The notes beneath the pieces were generated by a model, which was not told the DNA's origin, ran no database searches, and saw nothing but the letters and a program-made list of their open reading frames with translations. From the NCBI GenBank assembly GCA_036504735.1, contig DASXUQ010000002.1, positions 186,001-250,000 on the forward strand: 64,000 nt of DNA, written 5' to 3'. The position numbers were made by a program, and so were the translations under genes. Below are positions 26,021 to 32,335 of the stretch, piece by piece (position 1 is the first letter of the stretch; the number at the start of each line of letters is the position of its first letter). The DNA is from a bacterium. Lineage in GTDB: Bacteria > Electryoneota > RPQS01.

Positions 26021-26680
26021 TTAGTCAGTCATCAAAGTGAATGTTGCCAGATCAAGAACCAGGCGGAAGGGCAACGCTTCCGCATTCACATAGCGCCTAA
26101 TCATGCCGGTCAGGATGCTGCCGGCCATCATCGAGGTGTATCCGATGCTGCGATTGGTGCAGGGCTCCTGCAGTGTTTCCGAATCCGGCACAATCGTTTG
26201 GCTGTAAGCCACACGTTCTTCCCGGATCCCCGGCCGTACACAGTATACTACTAGTGTCTGCAGAGCCATGCGGCTATCGATGTACAGTTTCACATCCGGC
26301 TTCTGCCGCACCGATTGCCAGATCTGTTTGCGAGCCGACATGCTGTCCACTGCCGAGATCACGACTTCTGTCAAAGGCTGATCGGTGTAGAGCTGCGCCG
26401 TTGCATTCGGTGTGTGGCCACCGAGTTGCTCCATCAACTGTAGCATCGCACCGGCCTTGGTCATGCCGATATGATCGTCGCCATATAACTGGCAAGACAC
26501 GTTTTCAGGGCTGACCACATCGGCATCCCAGGCTTGTAAACCGCAAACACCAATTTTCCCAAGCCCAAGGGCAGTAAACGAACCGATGCTGCCCAGGCCA
26601 ATCAGCGTCACACCCAACGAGGTCAGGCGGGACATGTCGACAGCATCTGCCTGGCGAAGGAACCGGAGACTGTTGTCCAT
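26021..26680 (-). CDS. ThiF/E1-like adenylyltransferase
   Basis: This 219-residue protein is a minimal E1-type Rossmann domain: GLGSIG (28-33), the acidic pair in WDADVV (Asp52, Asp54) with N60, Q64 and K75 positioned as in ThiF/MoeB, and ISAVDS (109-113). The CxxC zinc pairs of MoeB are absent. Cys174 in EPCTNRS is the likely site for a thioester with the ubiquitin-like protein. It should adenylate the C-terminal glycine of the 70-residue protein and pass it on. Its start overlaps the stop of the JAMM gene by one base (TGATG). Confidence 0.85.
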   Translation of the reverse strand: MDNSLRFLRQADAVDMSRLTSLGVTLIGLGSIGSFTALGLGKIGVCGLQAWDADVVSPENVSCQLYGDDHIGMTKAGAMLQLMEQLGGHTPNATAQLYTDQPLTEVVISAVDSMSARKQIWQSVRQKPDVKLYIDSRMALQTLVVYCVRPGIREERVAYSQTIVPDSETLQEPCTNRSIGYTSMMAGSILTGMIRRYVNAEALPFRLVLDLATFTLMTD

Positions 26681-27405
26681 CAGAAGGGCCTCTCTTCACG
26701 TTCGAGTTCCTCCGGGTAATACCATTCCATCTCTTCCAGCAACTCGTCGTTGCTTAGGATGCCACGATCATTTGCCGCCCTTAAGTCACGCACATGTTCT
26801 TCAGTATCTCTCGACAGCGACCGGCGTCCGTTGAAGATGTGGCCGTCCTCCAAGACCTTCGCCTTGAATTCGGTCAGACACTGCTCGGCCATGCCATCGA
26901 TCAATGGATAGGCAATCTCCCAAACCAAATCGGTCAGAAATAGATGGGCAGGGTGGAAAACGTCCAATCGGCACATGCTGTCGCGCTTCTTGTTGACCAC
27001 AAGGGACAGCAGATAGCTCGCGTTGGCTAGGCCGTTGATGCAGTCATCATCCGTGCCCGACCAGAATACAGACATAGACCCGTGGCTGTGTGCCCAGCAC
27101 CGAAGCTTCCGGCTATCAATGCCCTGCTGTTCGAGGTCGACCATCAGCTGCGAAACCGCTGCGGCATCCATGGTGGTCTCATCGGCGGAACATCGCTGCT
27201 TCACGAGGAAGAAGTCTGTCACTAGCAGTGCTGTGACCGCTCCCGAATCGGCATCGTGGATTTCGTCAACTAGACCGAGACAAGACACTTCTCCCTTCGC
27301 GATGTCTACCCACGACAAGAATCGCTGATAGGCCAGCGCACCTATCTGCACACGGATCCCAAGTTGCACCGGTTCACGCCGCGATTTCGTCTGCCACTGG
27401 CTCAT
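26680..27405 (-). CDS. JAMM/MPN (Mov34) metalloprotease
   Basis: The 241-residue protein carries a complete JAMM set: Glu39 (KGEVSCLG) and HSH-x7-S-x2-D (His106, His108, Ser116, Asp119), which bind the catalytic zinc. JAMM enzymes remove or trim ubiquitin-like proteins. Here it could cut the two residues after the Gly-Gly of the neighbouring ubiquitin-like protein and also reverse conjugation. A strong AGGAGG six bases before the ATG fixes the start, although it lies inside the end of the E2-like gene (32-base overlap). Confidence 0.9.
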   Translation of the reverse strand: MSQWQTKSRREPVQLGIRVQIGALAYQRFLSWVDIAKGEVSCLGLVDEIHDADSGAVTALLVTDFFLVKQRCSADETTMDAAAVSQLMVDLEQQGIDSRKLRCWAHSHGSMSVFWSGTDDDCINGLANASYLLSLVVNKKRDSMCRLDVFHPAHLFLTDLVWEIAYPLIDGMAEQCLTEFKAKVLEDGHIFNGRRSLSRDTEEHVRDLRAANDRGILSNDELLEEMEWYYPEELEREERPF

Positions 27406-28522
27406 GGCTTACCTCCTCGGTTTCTTCTTTTGGGCGGTTGGGACAGTTTTCCTCGTCGTGATCCAAGTCTACGTATTCGCCACAGAATTCACAGAAGTGG
27501 CATTCGTCGCATTCACTGATCGTGTGCCCATCGTACGAGTCACACCATGAACAGTACGGAGAATCGTCATCATCTGGCTCTTCGTAGTCTGGGGACCAGC
27601 GTTCGATCTTTTGGTACGGATCTGATGCGTTATAGCTTGTCAGGAATGTATGCACCAATTGAAACAGGCCCAGTAGGTCTATCTCGCCTGCTAATCTCTG
27701 GATTAGGCTACCACACGAGCCCCAGCAAACATTGCTTTTTTCGTCCGTGCAGTGTGGGTGAATGTAACCATTGACGTTAGTACCACCGCCGATGAACACT
27801 TTTCCCTGTCGCAGGTTCACAGTAACTTCGTACGGATCAAAGTGGTAGGTGTAGCCATCATAGTCAATATCAACTTCGTGCGTGACACCAATCACCGACT
27901 CGTCTTCAAAGCGGAAGGATTCGTAGACGGCTGGGACGAGCTTCATCAGATCGCAGAAGGTACGATTCGCTCGAGCCCGAATCCATTGCGGACTGTGCTG
28001 GAACATCTCCAGCAGATGTCGGTCGGTTTCCAGCTTGCGGGAAAGCTGCATCACTTGCAAGGACAAGCGTTCCAGTTCATAGCTGTCTTCTCTGATGGAA
28101 GACTGAAGCTCTCGCTTGCGATCACCAACACAACCTGCTATCGCCTCCACGAGTTGATTCTTATGTTCGTGGCGGTAAGTGCGACAGAGCTTGGGGAGAT
28201 GTTGATCGAGTAGCTGTTTCGCAAAGCTAATAGCCGGCGGATGCTGAGAGCAAAACAGTAGCACAAGCCATTGCTTGCCGATCCGAGCCACGGGCATTTC
28301 ATCGCATGTGATCAGATTTCCCGGCAGGAACTTTGCGAATGACGGTTCATGCAGAATTGCCATGTCGCCGATAGTCTTGGTCACCGTGGCGTTGCTCGGT
28401 ATGGTGACCGCTAGACCTTCCCGATCCCACGATTCGGTCTGCCATTGGTCCGACAGCACCTGGATCGGCACGTGATGCTTCTGCGCATAGAAGCGCACGA
28501 GATCCTGAATCTGTTGAATCAT
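27374..28522 (-). CDS. E2-like (UBC-fold) protein with C-terminal zinc-finger-like region
   Basis: The 382-residue protein has a helical N-terminal half with a coiled coil (about 120-165). Next comes a UBC-like stretch: GYIHPH, eight residues on a Cys in NVCWGS, then LLGLFQLVHTFLTSYN-ASDPY, which parallels the HPN...C...LL..PNPDDP layout of E2 enzymes; the Cys is the presumed thioester site. After an acidic linker the last ~60 residues have seven Cys and three His (C324-x2-C327, H333, C338-x2-C341, H342, C344-x2-C347, H355, C360), suited to bind two zinc ions, possibly RING-like. GGAG precedes the ATG. Overlap with the JAMM gene ties it to the operon. The RING reading is inference. Confidence 0.75.
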   Translation of the reverse strand: MIQQIQDLVRFYAQKHHVPIQVLSDQWQTESWDREGLAVTIPSNATVTKTIGDMAILHEPSFAKFLPGNLITCDEMPVARIGKQWLVLLFCSQHPPAISFAKQLLDQHLPKLCRTYRHEHKNQLVEAIAGCVGDRKRELQSSIREDSYELERLSLQVMQLSRKLETDRHLLEMFQHSPQWIRARANRTFCDLMKLVPAVYESFRFEDESVIGVTHEVDIDYDGYTYHFDPYEVTVNLRQGKVFIGGGTNVNGYIHPHCTDEKSNVCWGSCGSLIQRLAGEIDLLGLFQLVHTFLTSYNASDPYQKIERWSPDYEEPDDDDSPYCSWCDSYDGHTISECDECHFCEFCGEYVDLDHDEENCPNRPKEETEEVSHEPVADEIAA

Positions 28523-28540
28523 CGGATTCTCCGGAGATGA

Positions 28541-28574
28541 GAAGAGCCCCAGTCGAAATGGACCAGGGCTCTTC
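28541..28574 (-). promoter_or_regulatory. Intercistronic hairpin between the Ubl and E2-like genes
   Basis: A perfect 9-bp stem (GAAGAGCCC / GGGCTCTTC) with a 16-base loop lies in the 81-base gap, just before the ribosome binding site of the E2-like gene. It has no T-tract, so it may stabilise the upstream message or be a processing site that makes more Ubl than enzyme. Confidence 0.45.
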
Positions 28575-28603
28575 CCATTACAGTAGGCAGTCAGGAATGC
28601 TGT

Positions 28604-28816
28604 CTACTGATCTCCGCCTTTCACCTGGGGGACGAGGGTCAGCACCGACCCTTCGGTCAGCACATCACTGTCGAATGCCGGACTGCCGTTCACATGCCGC
28701 GTGTACGAACTGTCCTTGGGGAAACCGGCCTGTTGGATCGCGGCTTCCACGGTGGTGCCTTCACCAATTTCGATCTCCTTCGCGGCGCGTCCTAAACACA
28801 ACACCTTCACACGCAT
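28604..28816 (-). CDS. ThiS/MoaD-like ubiquitin-like protein ending GGDQ
   Basis: The 70-residue protein has a beta-grasp layout like ThiS/MoaD (MRVKVLCLG, IEIGEGTTVEAAIQQAG, TEGSVLTLVPQV) and ends KGGDQ. The di-glycine is followed by two residues, as in QbsE, where a JAMM protease removes the last two residues before activation. It would be the modifier that the E1-like protein activates. AAGGAG precedes the ATG by six bases, making it the well-translated first gene of the operon. A sulfur-carrier role for a metabolic pathway is the main alternative, since no biosynthetic genes are nearby to support it. Confidence 0.8.
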   Translation of the reverse strand: MRVKVLCLGRAAKEIEIGEGTTVEAAIQQAGFPKDSSYTRHVNGSPAFDSDVLTEGSVLTLVPQVKGGDQ

Positions 28817-28849
28817 TCTTCTCTCCTTAGCTAAGGGTTAACGAAAATG

Positions 28850-28870
28850 GGCTCCGCACAATGCAGAGCC
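28850..28870 (-). terminator. Terminator after the integrase gene
   Basis: On the minus strand a stem GGCTCTGC / GCGGAGCC (one mismatch) precedes CATTTTCG. It lies between the integrase stop and the Ubl start and may partly isolate the cassette from integrase transcription. Confidence 0.5.
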
Positions 28871-28924
28871 TTTCTTTGGTAACCTCTTATGCCAGGAATC
28901 AGGAATAAGATCTGGGACGAAGGT

Positions 28925-30025
28925 TCACTTCAGTGGTTTCGTTTCCGACAGTTGTAGCAACTTGACCGCAGCAGAGAGATGGTCTGGAGCGAGATGGGCG
29001 TATTTCATGGTCATTTCAATTGTCGTGTGCCCCAGCAGTTTCGACACTGTCTCTATGCCGACTCCCTTCATTACCAAGTGACTCGCAAATGTATGCCGCC
29101 ACTGGTGCACATCGCCTTCCAAGCCCAAATCGCGAAGTATTTCCTTCAACGCGTGATACACCCGGTCACGATGCACTTGCCCTCCTTCGACACCTGTGAA
29201 GACGTAATTGTGCGCAGGCGATTTGGACTGACGCTTGATAATGGCCACAGCCGCTTCATTCAGCGGGATGATCCGGCGCTTCATCGTCTTTGGCGACCAC
29301 CCTTCCTTCGCCTGCACGGTAATTGTAGGCGCTGGGCCCTTTAGGTTCACATCGTTCCACGTCAAGTACATTAACTCCGCTTTACGAAGGCCCGTGTAAT
29401 ACAGGAACTCGTAGATGTCACGGTAAGGTTGTTCCGCCTGTCCAAGAATTTGATGGACTTCGTCTTCCGTCCAATAAGGCGCGGCTTCGCCGACTTTGAT
29501 GTTGCGGAACGGCTTTATCCGATACGCAGGGTTTTCGGCGAGCAGCCCTTCCTCGACAGCATGCTTGAATAGCGCCTTGACATGGTACAGTTGTACGTTC
29601 AGCGTCTTGGGCTCTTGGCCACCTTCGCGCATCGCTTCCAGGAACTCTTCAACAGTGGCACGCCGAATATCTCGCACTCTTTCCACAGTAGGATAAGCAC
29701 GTGCCATGAAGTCAACGAAATGACGTGACAAAATATTATACCGCGTCATCGTAGCATCCGATACACGGCCCTTCTTCGCTCGCATGAATGCTTCCACCAG
29801 ATCCGGAAGGCTTATTTCGCTGGCCTTCTTGGTCGGTTCTCCGACGTACACCGCTATGAGTTCATTGTAAACATCTACGGACCGTCTGGTCGCATCATCT
29901 TTTCGGGGTCCTACCACTTCTCGCATACGTACGCCGGTTTCGGGGTGGTAGTAGTCAATAAAATAGCTTCTTGTGCCGCTGCGGTTGATACGCGATCGCA
30001 CAGCGGGCTTGGTTGGCTTATTCAT
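28925..30025 (-). CDS. int: Tyrosine recombinase/integrase of the element
   Basis: The 366-residue protein has an N-terminal SAM-like core-binding domain and a catalytic domain with Arg214 (TGLRKAE), His307 and Arg310 (HQWRHTF), His333 (LGHTT) and Tyr342 (KYAHL), the full tyrosine recombinase set. It would cut and join DNA at the tRNA-Ser 3' end. I chose the ATG at 30025 because the conserved protein begins there; upstream codons run into the arm repeat and terminator. The gene lies about 100 bases from attR, as is usual for tRNA-targeting integrases. Confidence 0.95.
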   Translation of the reverse strand: MNKPTKPAVRSRINRSGTRSYFIDYYHPETGVRMREVVGPRKDDATRRSVDVYNELIAVYVGEPTKKASEISLPDLVEAFMRAKKGRVSDATMTRYNILSRHFVDFMARAYPTVERVRDIRRATVEEFLEAMREGGQEPKTLNVQLYHVKALFKHAVEEGLLAENPAYRIKPFRNIKVGEAAPYWTEDEVHQILGQAEQPYRDIYEFLYYTGLRKAELMYLTWNDVNLKGPAPTITVQAKEGWSPKTMKRRIIPLNEAAVAIIKRQSKSPAHNYVFTGVEGGQVHRDRVYHALKEILRDLGLEGDVHQWRHTFASHLVMKGVGIETVSKLLGHTTIEMTMKYAHLAPDHLSAAVKLLQLSETKPLK

Positions 30026-30049
30026 GGTCGATTTTGGCTTTCTGAGCGT

Positions 30050-30067
30050 TAGGCACAATTTGGGCAC
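30050..30067 (+). repeat. Putative integrase arm site, right
   Basis: TAGGCACAATTTGGGCAC repeats, with one change, the sequence at 2390-2407 near the left end. It lies between the integrase start and attR, where its occupancy could also repress the integrase promoter. Confidence 0.5.
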
Positions 30068-30083
30068 CCCACGCCAAAATATA

Positions 30084-30120
30084 AAACGCACAACCCAGAA
30101 AATCAAGGGGTTGTGCGTTT
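30084..30120 (-). terminator. Terminator of tRNA-Ser(GGA)
   Basis: A perfect 13-bp stem (AAACGCACAACCC / GGGTTGTGCGTTT) directly follows the tRNA 3' end and is followed by TTATATTTT on the minus strand. It is element-borne and similar to the hairpin at 2205-2241. Confidence 0.8.
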
Positions 30121-30121
30121 A

Positions 30122-30214
30122 TGGCGGAGAGACCGGGATTCGAACCCGGGGTACCGGTTGTGCCAGTACTCACGCCTTCCAAGCGTGCGCCTTAAGCCAC
30201 TCGGCCATCTCTCC
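30122..30214 (-). tRNA. tRNA-Ser(GGA)
   Basis: A 93-nt class II tRNA with encoded CCA: seven-base acceptor stem GGAGAGA/TCTCTCC, D-arm, anticodon loop TTGGAAG (anticodon GGA), long variable arm and GTTCGAATC T-loop. It is intact and serves as the insertion site of the element; the 15 bases at its 3' end are duplicated at 2244-2258. Confidence 0.97.
30124..30138. repeat. Right attachment core (attR)
   Basis: GCGGAGAGACCGGGA within the tRNA 3' end is identical to the left core at 2244-2258. Sequence left of it, including the integrase, belongs to the element; sequence to its right completes the tRNA. Confidence 0.8.
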
Positions 30215-30241
30215 AGTGGCAAATACAATTTTCGGGGAGGG

Positions 30242-30339
30242 CTCACGCCTTCCAAGCGTGCGCTTTAAGTCCGTTCCGGCATCGCCGGAACGAGATCTCG
30301 ATCCCGCCGGGCGGAATCGGACCACTCGGCCATCTCTCC
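30242..30339 (-). pseudogene. 5'-half fragment of tRNA-Ser with D-loop insertion
   Basis: On the minus strand this matches the acceptor 5' strand, D-arm and anticodon arm of the adjacent tRNA-Ser(GGA). About 50 bases (30271-30321) are inserted in the D-loop, made of two adjacent hairpins (CGTTCCGGC / GCCGGAACG and GATCCCGCC / GGCGGAATC) with TCCG...CGGA ends. Homology ends at CTCACGCCTTCCA in the anticodon region, exactly the word where the 3' half at 623-680 ends. It cannot make a functional tRNA. Confidence 0.8.
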
Positions 30340-30356
30340 TTGTGGCGAAGCCTAAT

Positions 30357-30815
30357 TTACAACTTTTTCATCAAAGGAACAGGGGCTCCCAGATCCTCTG
30401 AGAATCCCTTGGAATCGTAGACGTTCTCAAGTTCGGCGATTTTGTCGTTTTCCACACGGAAAATCAGCGTCATCGGCATAACCACGTGCCGCAGGGAGGC
30501 AGGCATTCCCATAAAGGGCTTGGCATGGAAGGCCCGCGCCGTGACTTTGGCCACCACGCGGTCCTCTTCGGCGATCATCAGTCCCACTTCGGCGCAAAAG
30601 CCTTCAAAAGAATAGTGCATCATGCCAATCCACTCTTTGATAGCGCCCCGGCCGCAGATGACCCCCTGCGGGCCGTGAAACACAACGCCGTCGGAATAGA
30701 TTTCGTCCACCGCCGCGAGGCTGCACGCGTTCAATACCTCGTCAAAATGCCGCTGCACCAGTGCCTTGTTCGAGTCTGCGGACACGGGAGCCCTCCTCGC
30801 AGGATCGTCGGTCAA
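30357..30815 (-). CDS. SnoaL-like protein
   Basis: The 152-residue protein has the alpha+beta barrel layout of SnoaL-like/ester-cyclase proteins: N-terminal helix ALVQRHFDEVLNA, IYSDGVVFHGPQG, GRGAIKEWIGMM and a C-terminal ELENVYDSKGFSEDLG. Members range from polyketide cyclases to small-molecule-binding proteins, and no substrate can be inferred. It starts at TTG overlapping the stop of the upstream paralogue. It is the third of three tandem paralogues. Confidence 0.75.
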   Translation of the reverse strand: MTDDPARRAPVSADSNKALVQRHFDEVLNACSLAAVDEIYSDGVVFHGPQGVICGRGAIKEWIGMMHYSFEGFCAEVGLMIAEEDRVVAKVTARAFHAKPFMGMPASLRHVVMPMTLIFRVENDKIAELENVYDSKGFSEDLGAPVPLMKKL

Positions 30816-31240
30816 TGTTTCAAATGGTTGGGGAGCCAGGCCCCGAGTTGCTCGCGCACCCGCCGCGTATCATAGGCGACTTCGATTTCGGCGATGGTCA
30901 GCCCTTCGAAATGAAACAGCCAAAGCTGCGTCAGGGACATTTTTCGTCCGTTGGGCATCACCTCACCGAAGCGGCCCGTAAAGGTTGCGCGCACCGTGAG
31001 ACGGCAGGCAACGTGGCATCCTTCGCGAATGCAGAGATCCAGCGACACGCGCACATCGGGAAAGGCCAGCAGACCTGCAGCGAGCACGCGCTTGAGTCCT
31101 GCCGGACCCATCATAGCGCCTTCCGGCAGGTGGCAAACCAGTTGCGGCGAGCAGTACTCCTCGATGGCCTCCAACTCGCGCGCCCGCAATACGCGGTCGA
31201 CGAACTGTTCCGCGACCGTTTTTATGTCCGTATCAGGCAT
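30812..31240 (-). CDS. SnoaL-like ester-cyclase family protein
   Basis: This 142-residue paralogue has VAEQFVDRVLRARELEAIEEY at the start, LVCHLPEGAMMGPAGLKRVL, AFPDVRVSLDLCIREG and TIAEIEVAYDTRRVREQLG near the end, the usual SnoaL-type pocket pattern. GGGAG lies five bases before the ATG. It is 12 bases after the first paralogue and overlaps the third, so all three are in one operon and may form a mixed oligomer or act on related substrates. Confidence 0.75.
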   Translation of the reverse strand: MPDTDIKTVAEQFVDRVLRARELEAIEEYCSPQLVCHLPEGAMMGPAGLKRVLAAGLLAFPDVRVSLDLCIREGCHVACRLTVRATFTGRFGEVMPNGRKMSLTQLWLFHFEGLTIAEIEVAYDTRRVREQLGAWLPNHLKH

Positions 31241-31252
31241 CGGTACTCCCGG

Positions 31253-31690
31253 TTATTCCCGGGAGATATTGAGCGCCGCCGGCAGAGCCACACCCAATTG
31301 TTCGAACAGCAGCCGGGTATCGTAAAAGGCTTCGATGTCTCTGATTCGATCCGCGGCAAACTGCATGCTGAAAGCCGTTGGCAAAGCGACCCGCCGTCCG
31401 GTGGCGGCGACACCGCGAAACGCATCGCTGTGGGTTCCCCTCATGACCGCGCGGCACATGGCGCGCTCGTCATCACAGACAACATATTCGACGACGTAGG
31501 TGCAATCCGGAAAAGCGCGGGTCCACTCCCCCAGCCAGCCCTTGACCGACGTCAGTCCCTTCACCACATTGATGGGCCCGTGATAGAAGATGTCGGGCGT
31601 CATCATTTCATCCAACAGATCGAGCCGGTTCTGATTCACCAGCTCTTCAAAGTAGCGCACCACACCCGTACGGTTGCTCTGTGCTGACAT
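31253..31690 (-). CDS. SnoaL-like ester-cyclase family protein
   Basis: The first of three tandem paralogues (145 residues), with MTPDIFYHGPINVVKG, WTRAFPDCTYVVEYVV and DIEAFYDTRLLFEQLG, aligned with the same elements in the next gene. The three differ enough to be old duplicates. The function is unknown beyond fold. It leads the operon. Confidence 0.75.
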   Translation of the reverse strand: MSAQSNRTGVVRYFEELVNQNRLDLLDEMMTPDIFYHGPINVVKGLTSVKGWLGEWTRAFPDCTYVVEYVVCDDERAMCRAVMRGTHSDAFRGVAATGRRVALPTAFSMQFAADRIRDIEAFYDTRLLFEQLGVALPAALNISRE

Positions 31691-31829
31691 ATGCGGGACT
31701 CCCTACCCAACGTTTCATTACTACCAGCAGGCGGCTGCCGCTATCGGCGGCAGTACAGGACGATTCGCAAAAGTGCTTTATTACGAATGGCGGATCATCT
31801 CCGCCCCCAAAACGCGTATGAGTTGACGC

Positions 31830-32261
31830 TTAGTCCTCGTCGGGCTGCGATACGGTGCGGGCAGGCATCCGGCGCACGGTTTTGCCGGCGTTGCACAGTT
31901 TCACGGCTTCCTTGACCAGTGCGGTCAGCGGACGGCGGCGGACATCTTTCATAGTCTTGACCTTGATGTGCCGCATGCCTTTGCCGCTGCCTTCGAGCAG
32001 GCCGTCGGGGTCCGCGAGTTCCGCGCCGCGGGCAAAGCCGAAGTTGATGTAATCCTTTTGCGCCGCGAGGTAGCAGACCGTGTCGTCGCCGCAGCAGAAC
32101 CAAGGCTTGCCCCACTTGATCGTCTCTTCCAGCCGCGGGGAAGCACTTAGAACCAACTTGCGCAGCGCGCCGGCCAGTTCCTGCTGTTCCCACGGAAGTT
32201 TCCCAATGTACTCATCGACTTCGCGCACATTGATATCGCCGCATGAAGCTCGCTTCACCAT
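31830..32261 (-). CDS. DUF1801 protein
   Basis: The 143-residue protein shows the DUF1801 pattern: VREVDEYIGKLPWEQQELAGALRKLV, then SPRLEETIKWGKPWF, DYINFGFARGAELADP and a helical RRRPLTALVKEAVKL end. A more distant relative is at 1321-1737. The ATG at 32261 has GGAGG six bases upstream, so the longer reading is rejected. Function is unsettled for this family. Confidence 0.8.
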   Translation of the reverse strand: MVKRASCGDINVREVDEYIGKLPWEQQELAGALRKLVLSASPRLEETIKWGKPWFCCGDDTVCYLAAQKDYINFGFARGAELADPDGLLEGSGKGMRHIKVKTMKDVRRRPLTALVKEAVKLCNAGKTVRRMPARTVSQPDED

Positions 32262-32335
32262 TTTCTGCCTCCAACCAATCCTATACCGGCACCGCTGCCG
32301 GTGCCACAATCATCTCGACAGATTATGCTTTTAGA

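Noticed and set aside
27374-28522. Thiamine or molybdopterin sulfur-carrier operon as the meaning of the Ubl cassette
   Set aside because: No thiG, thiH, moaE, moeA or cysteine-pathway genes are nearby, and an E2-like protein has no place in those pathways; it remains the fallback if the E2 reading fails.
26021-28816. PRTRC (ParB-related, ThiF-related) cassette
   Set aside because: A ThiF-like and a Ubl-like gene fit, but the ParB-related gene and other PRTRC members are absent and the JAMM and E2-like proteins differ in arrangement.
2244-30138. Prophage
   Set aside because: Integrase and replication genes are present, but no terminase, portal, capsid, tail or lysis gene was recognised.
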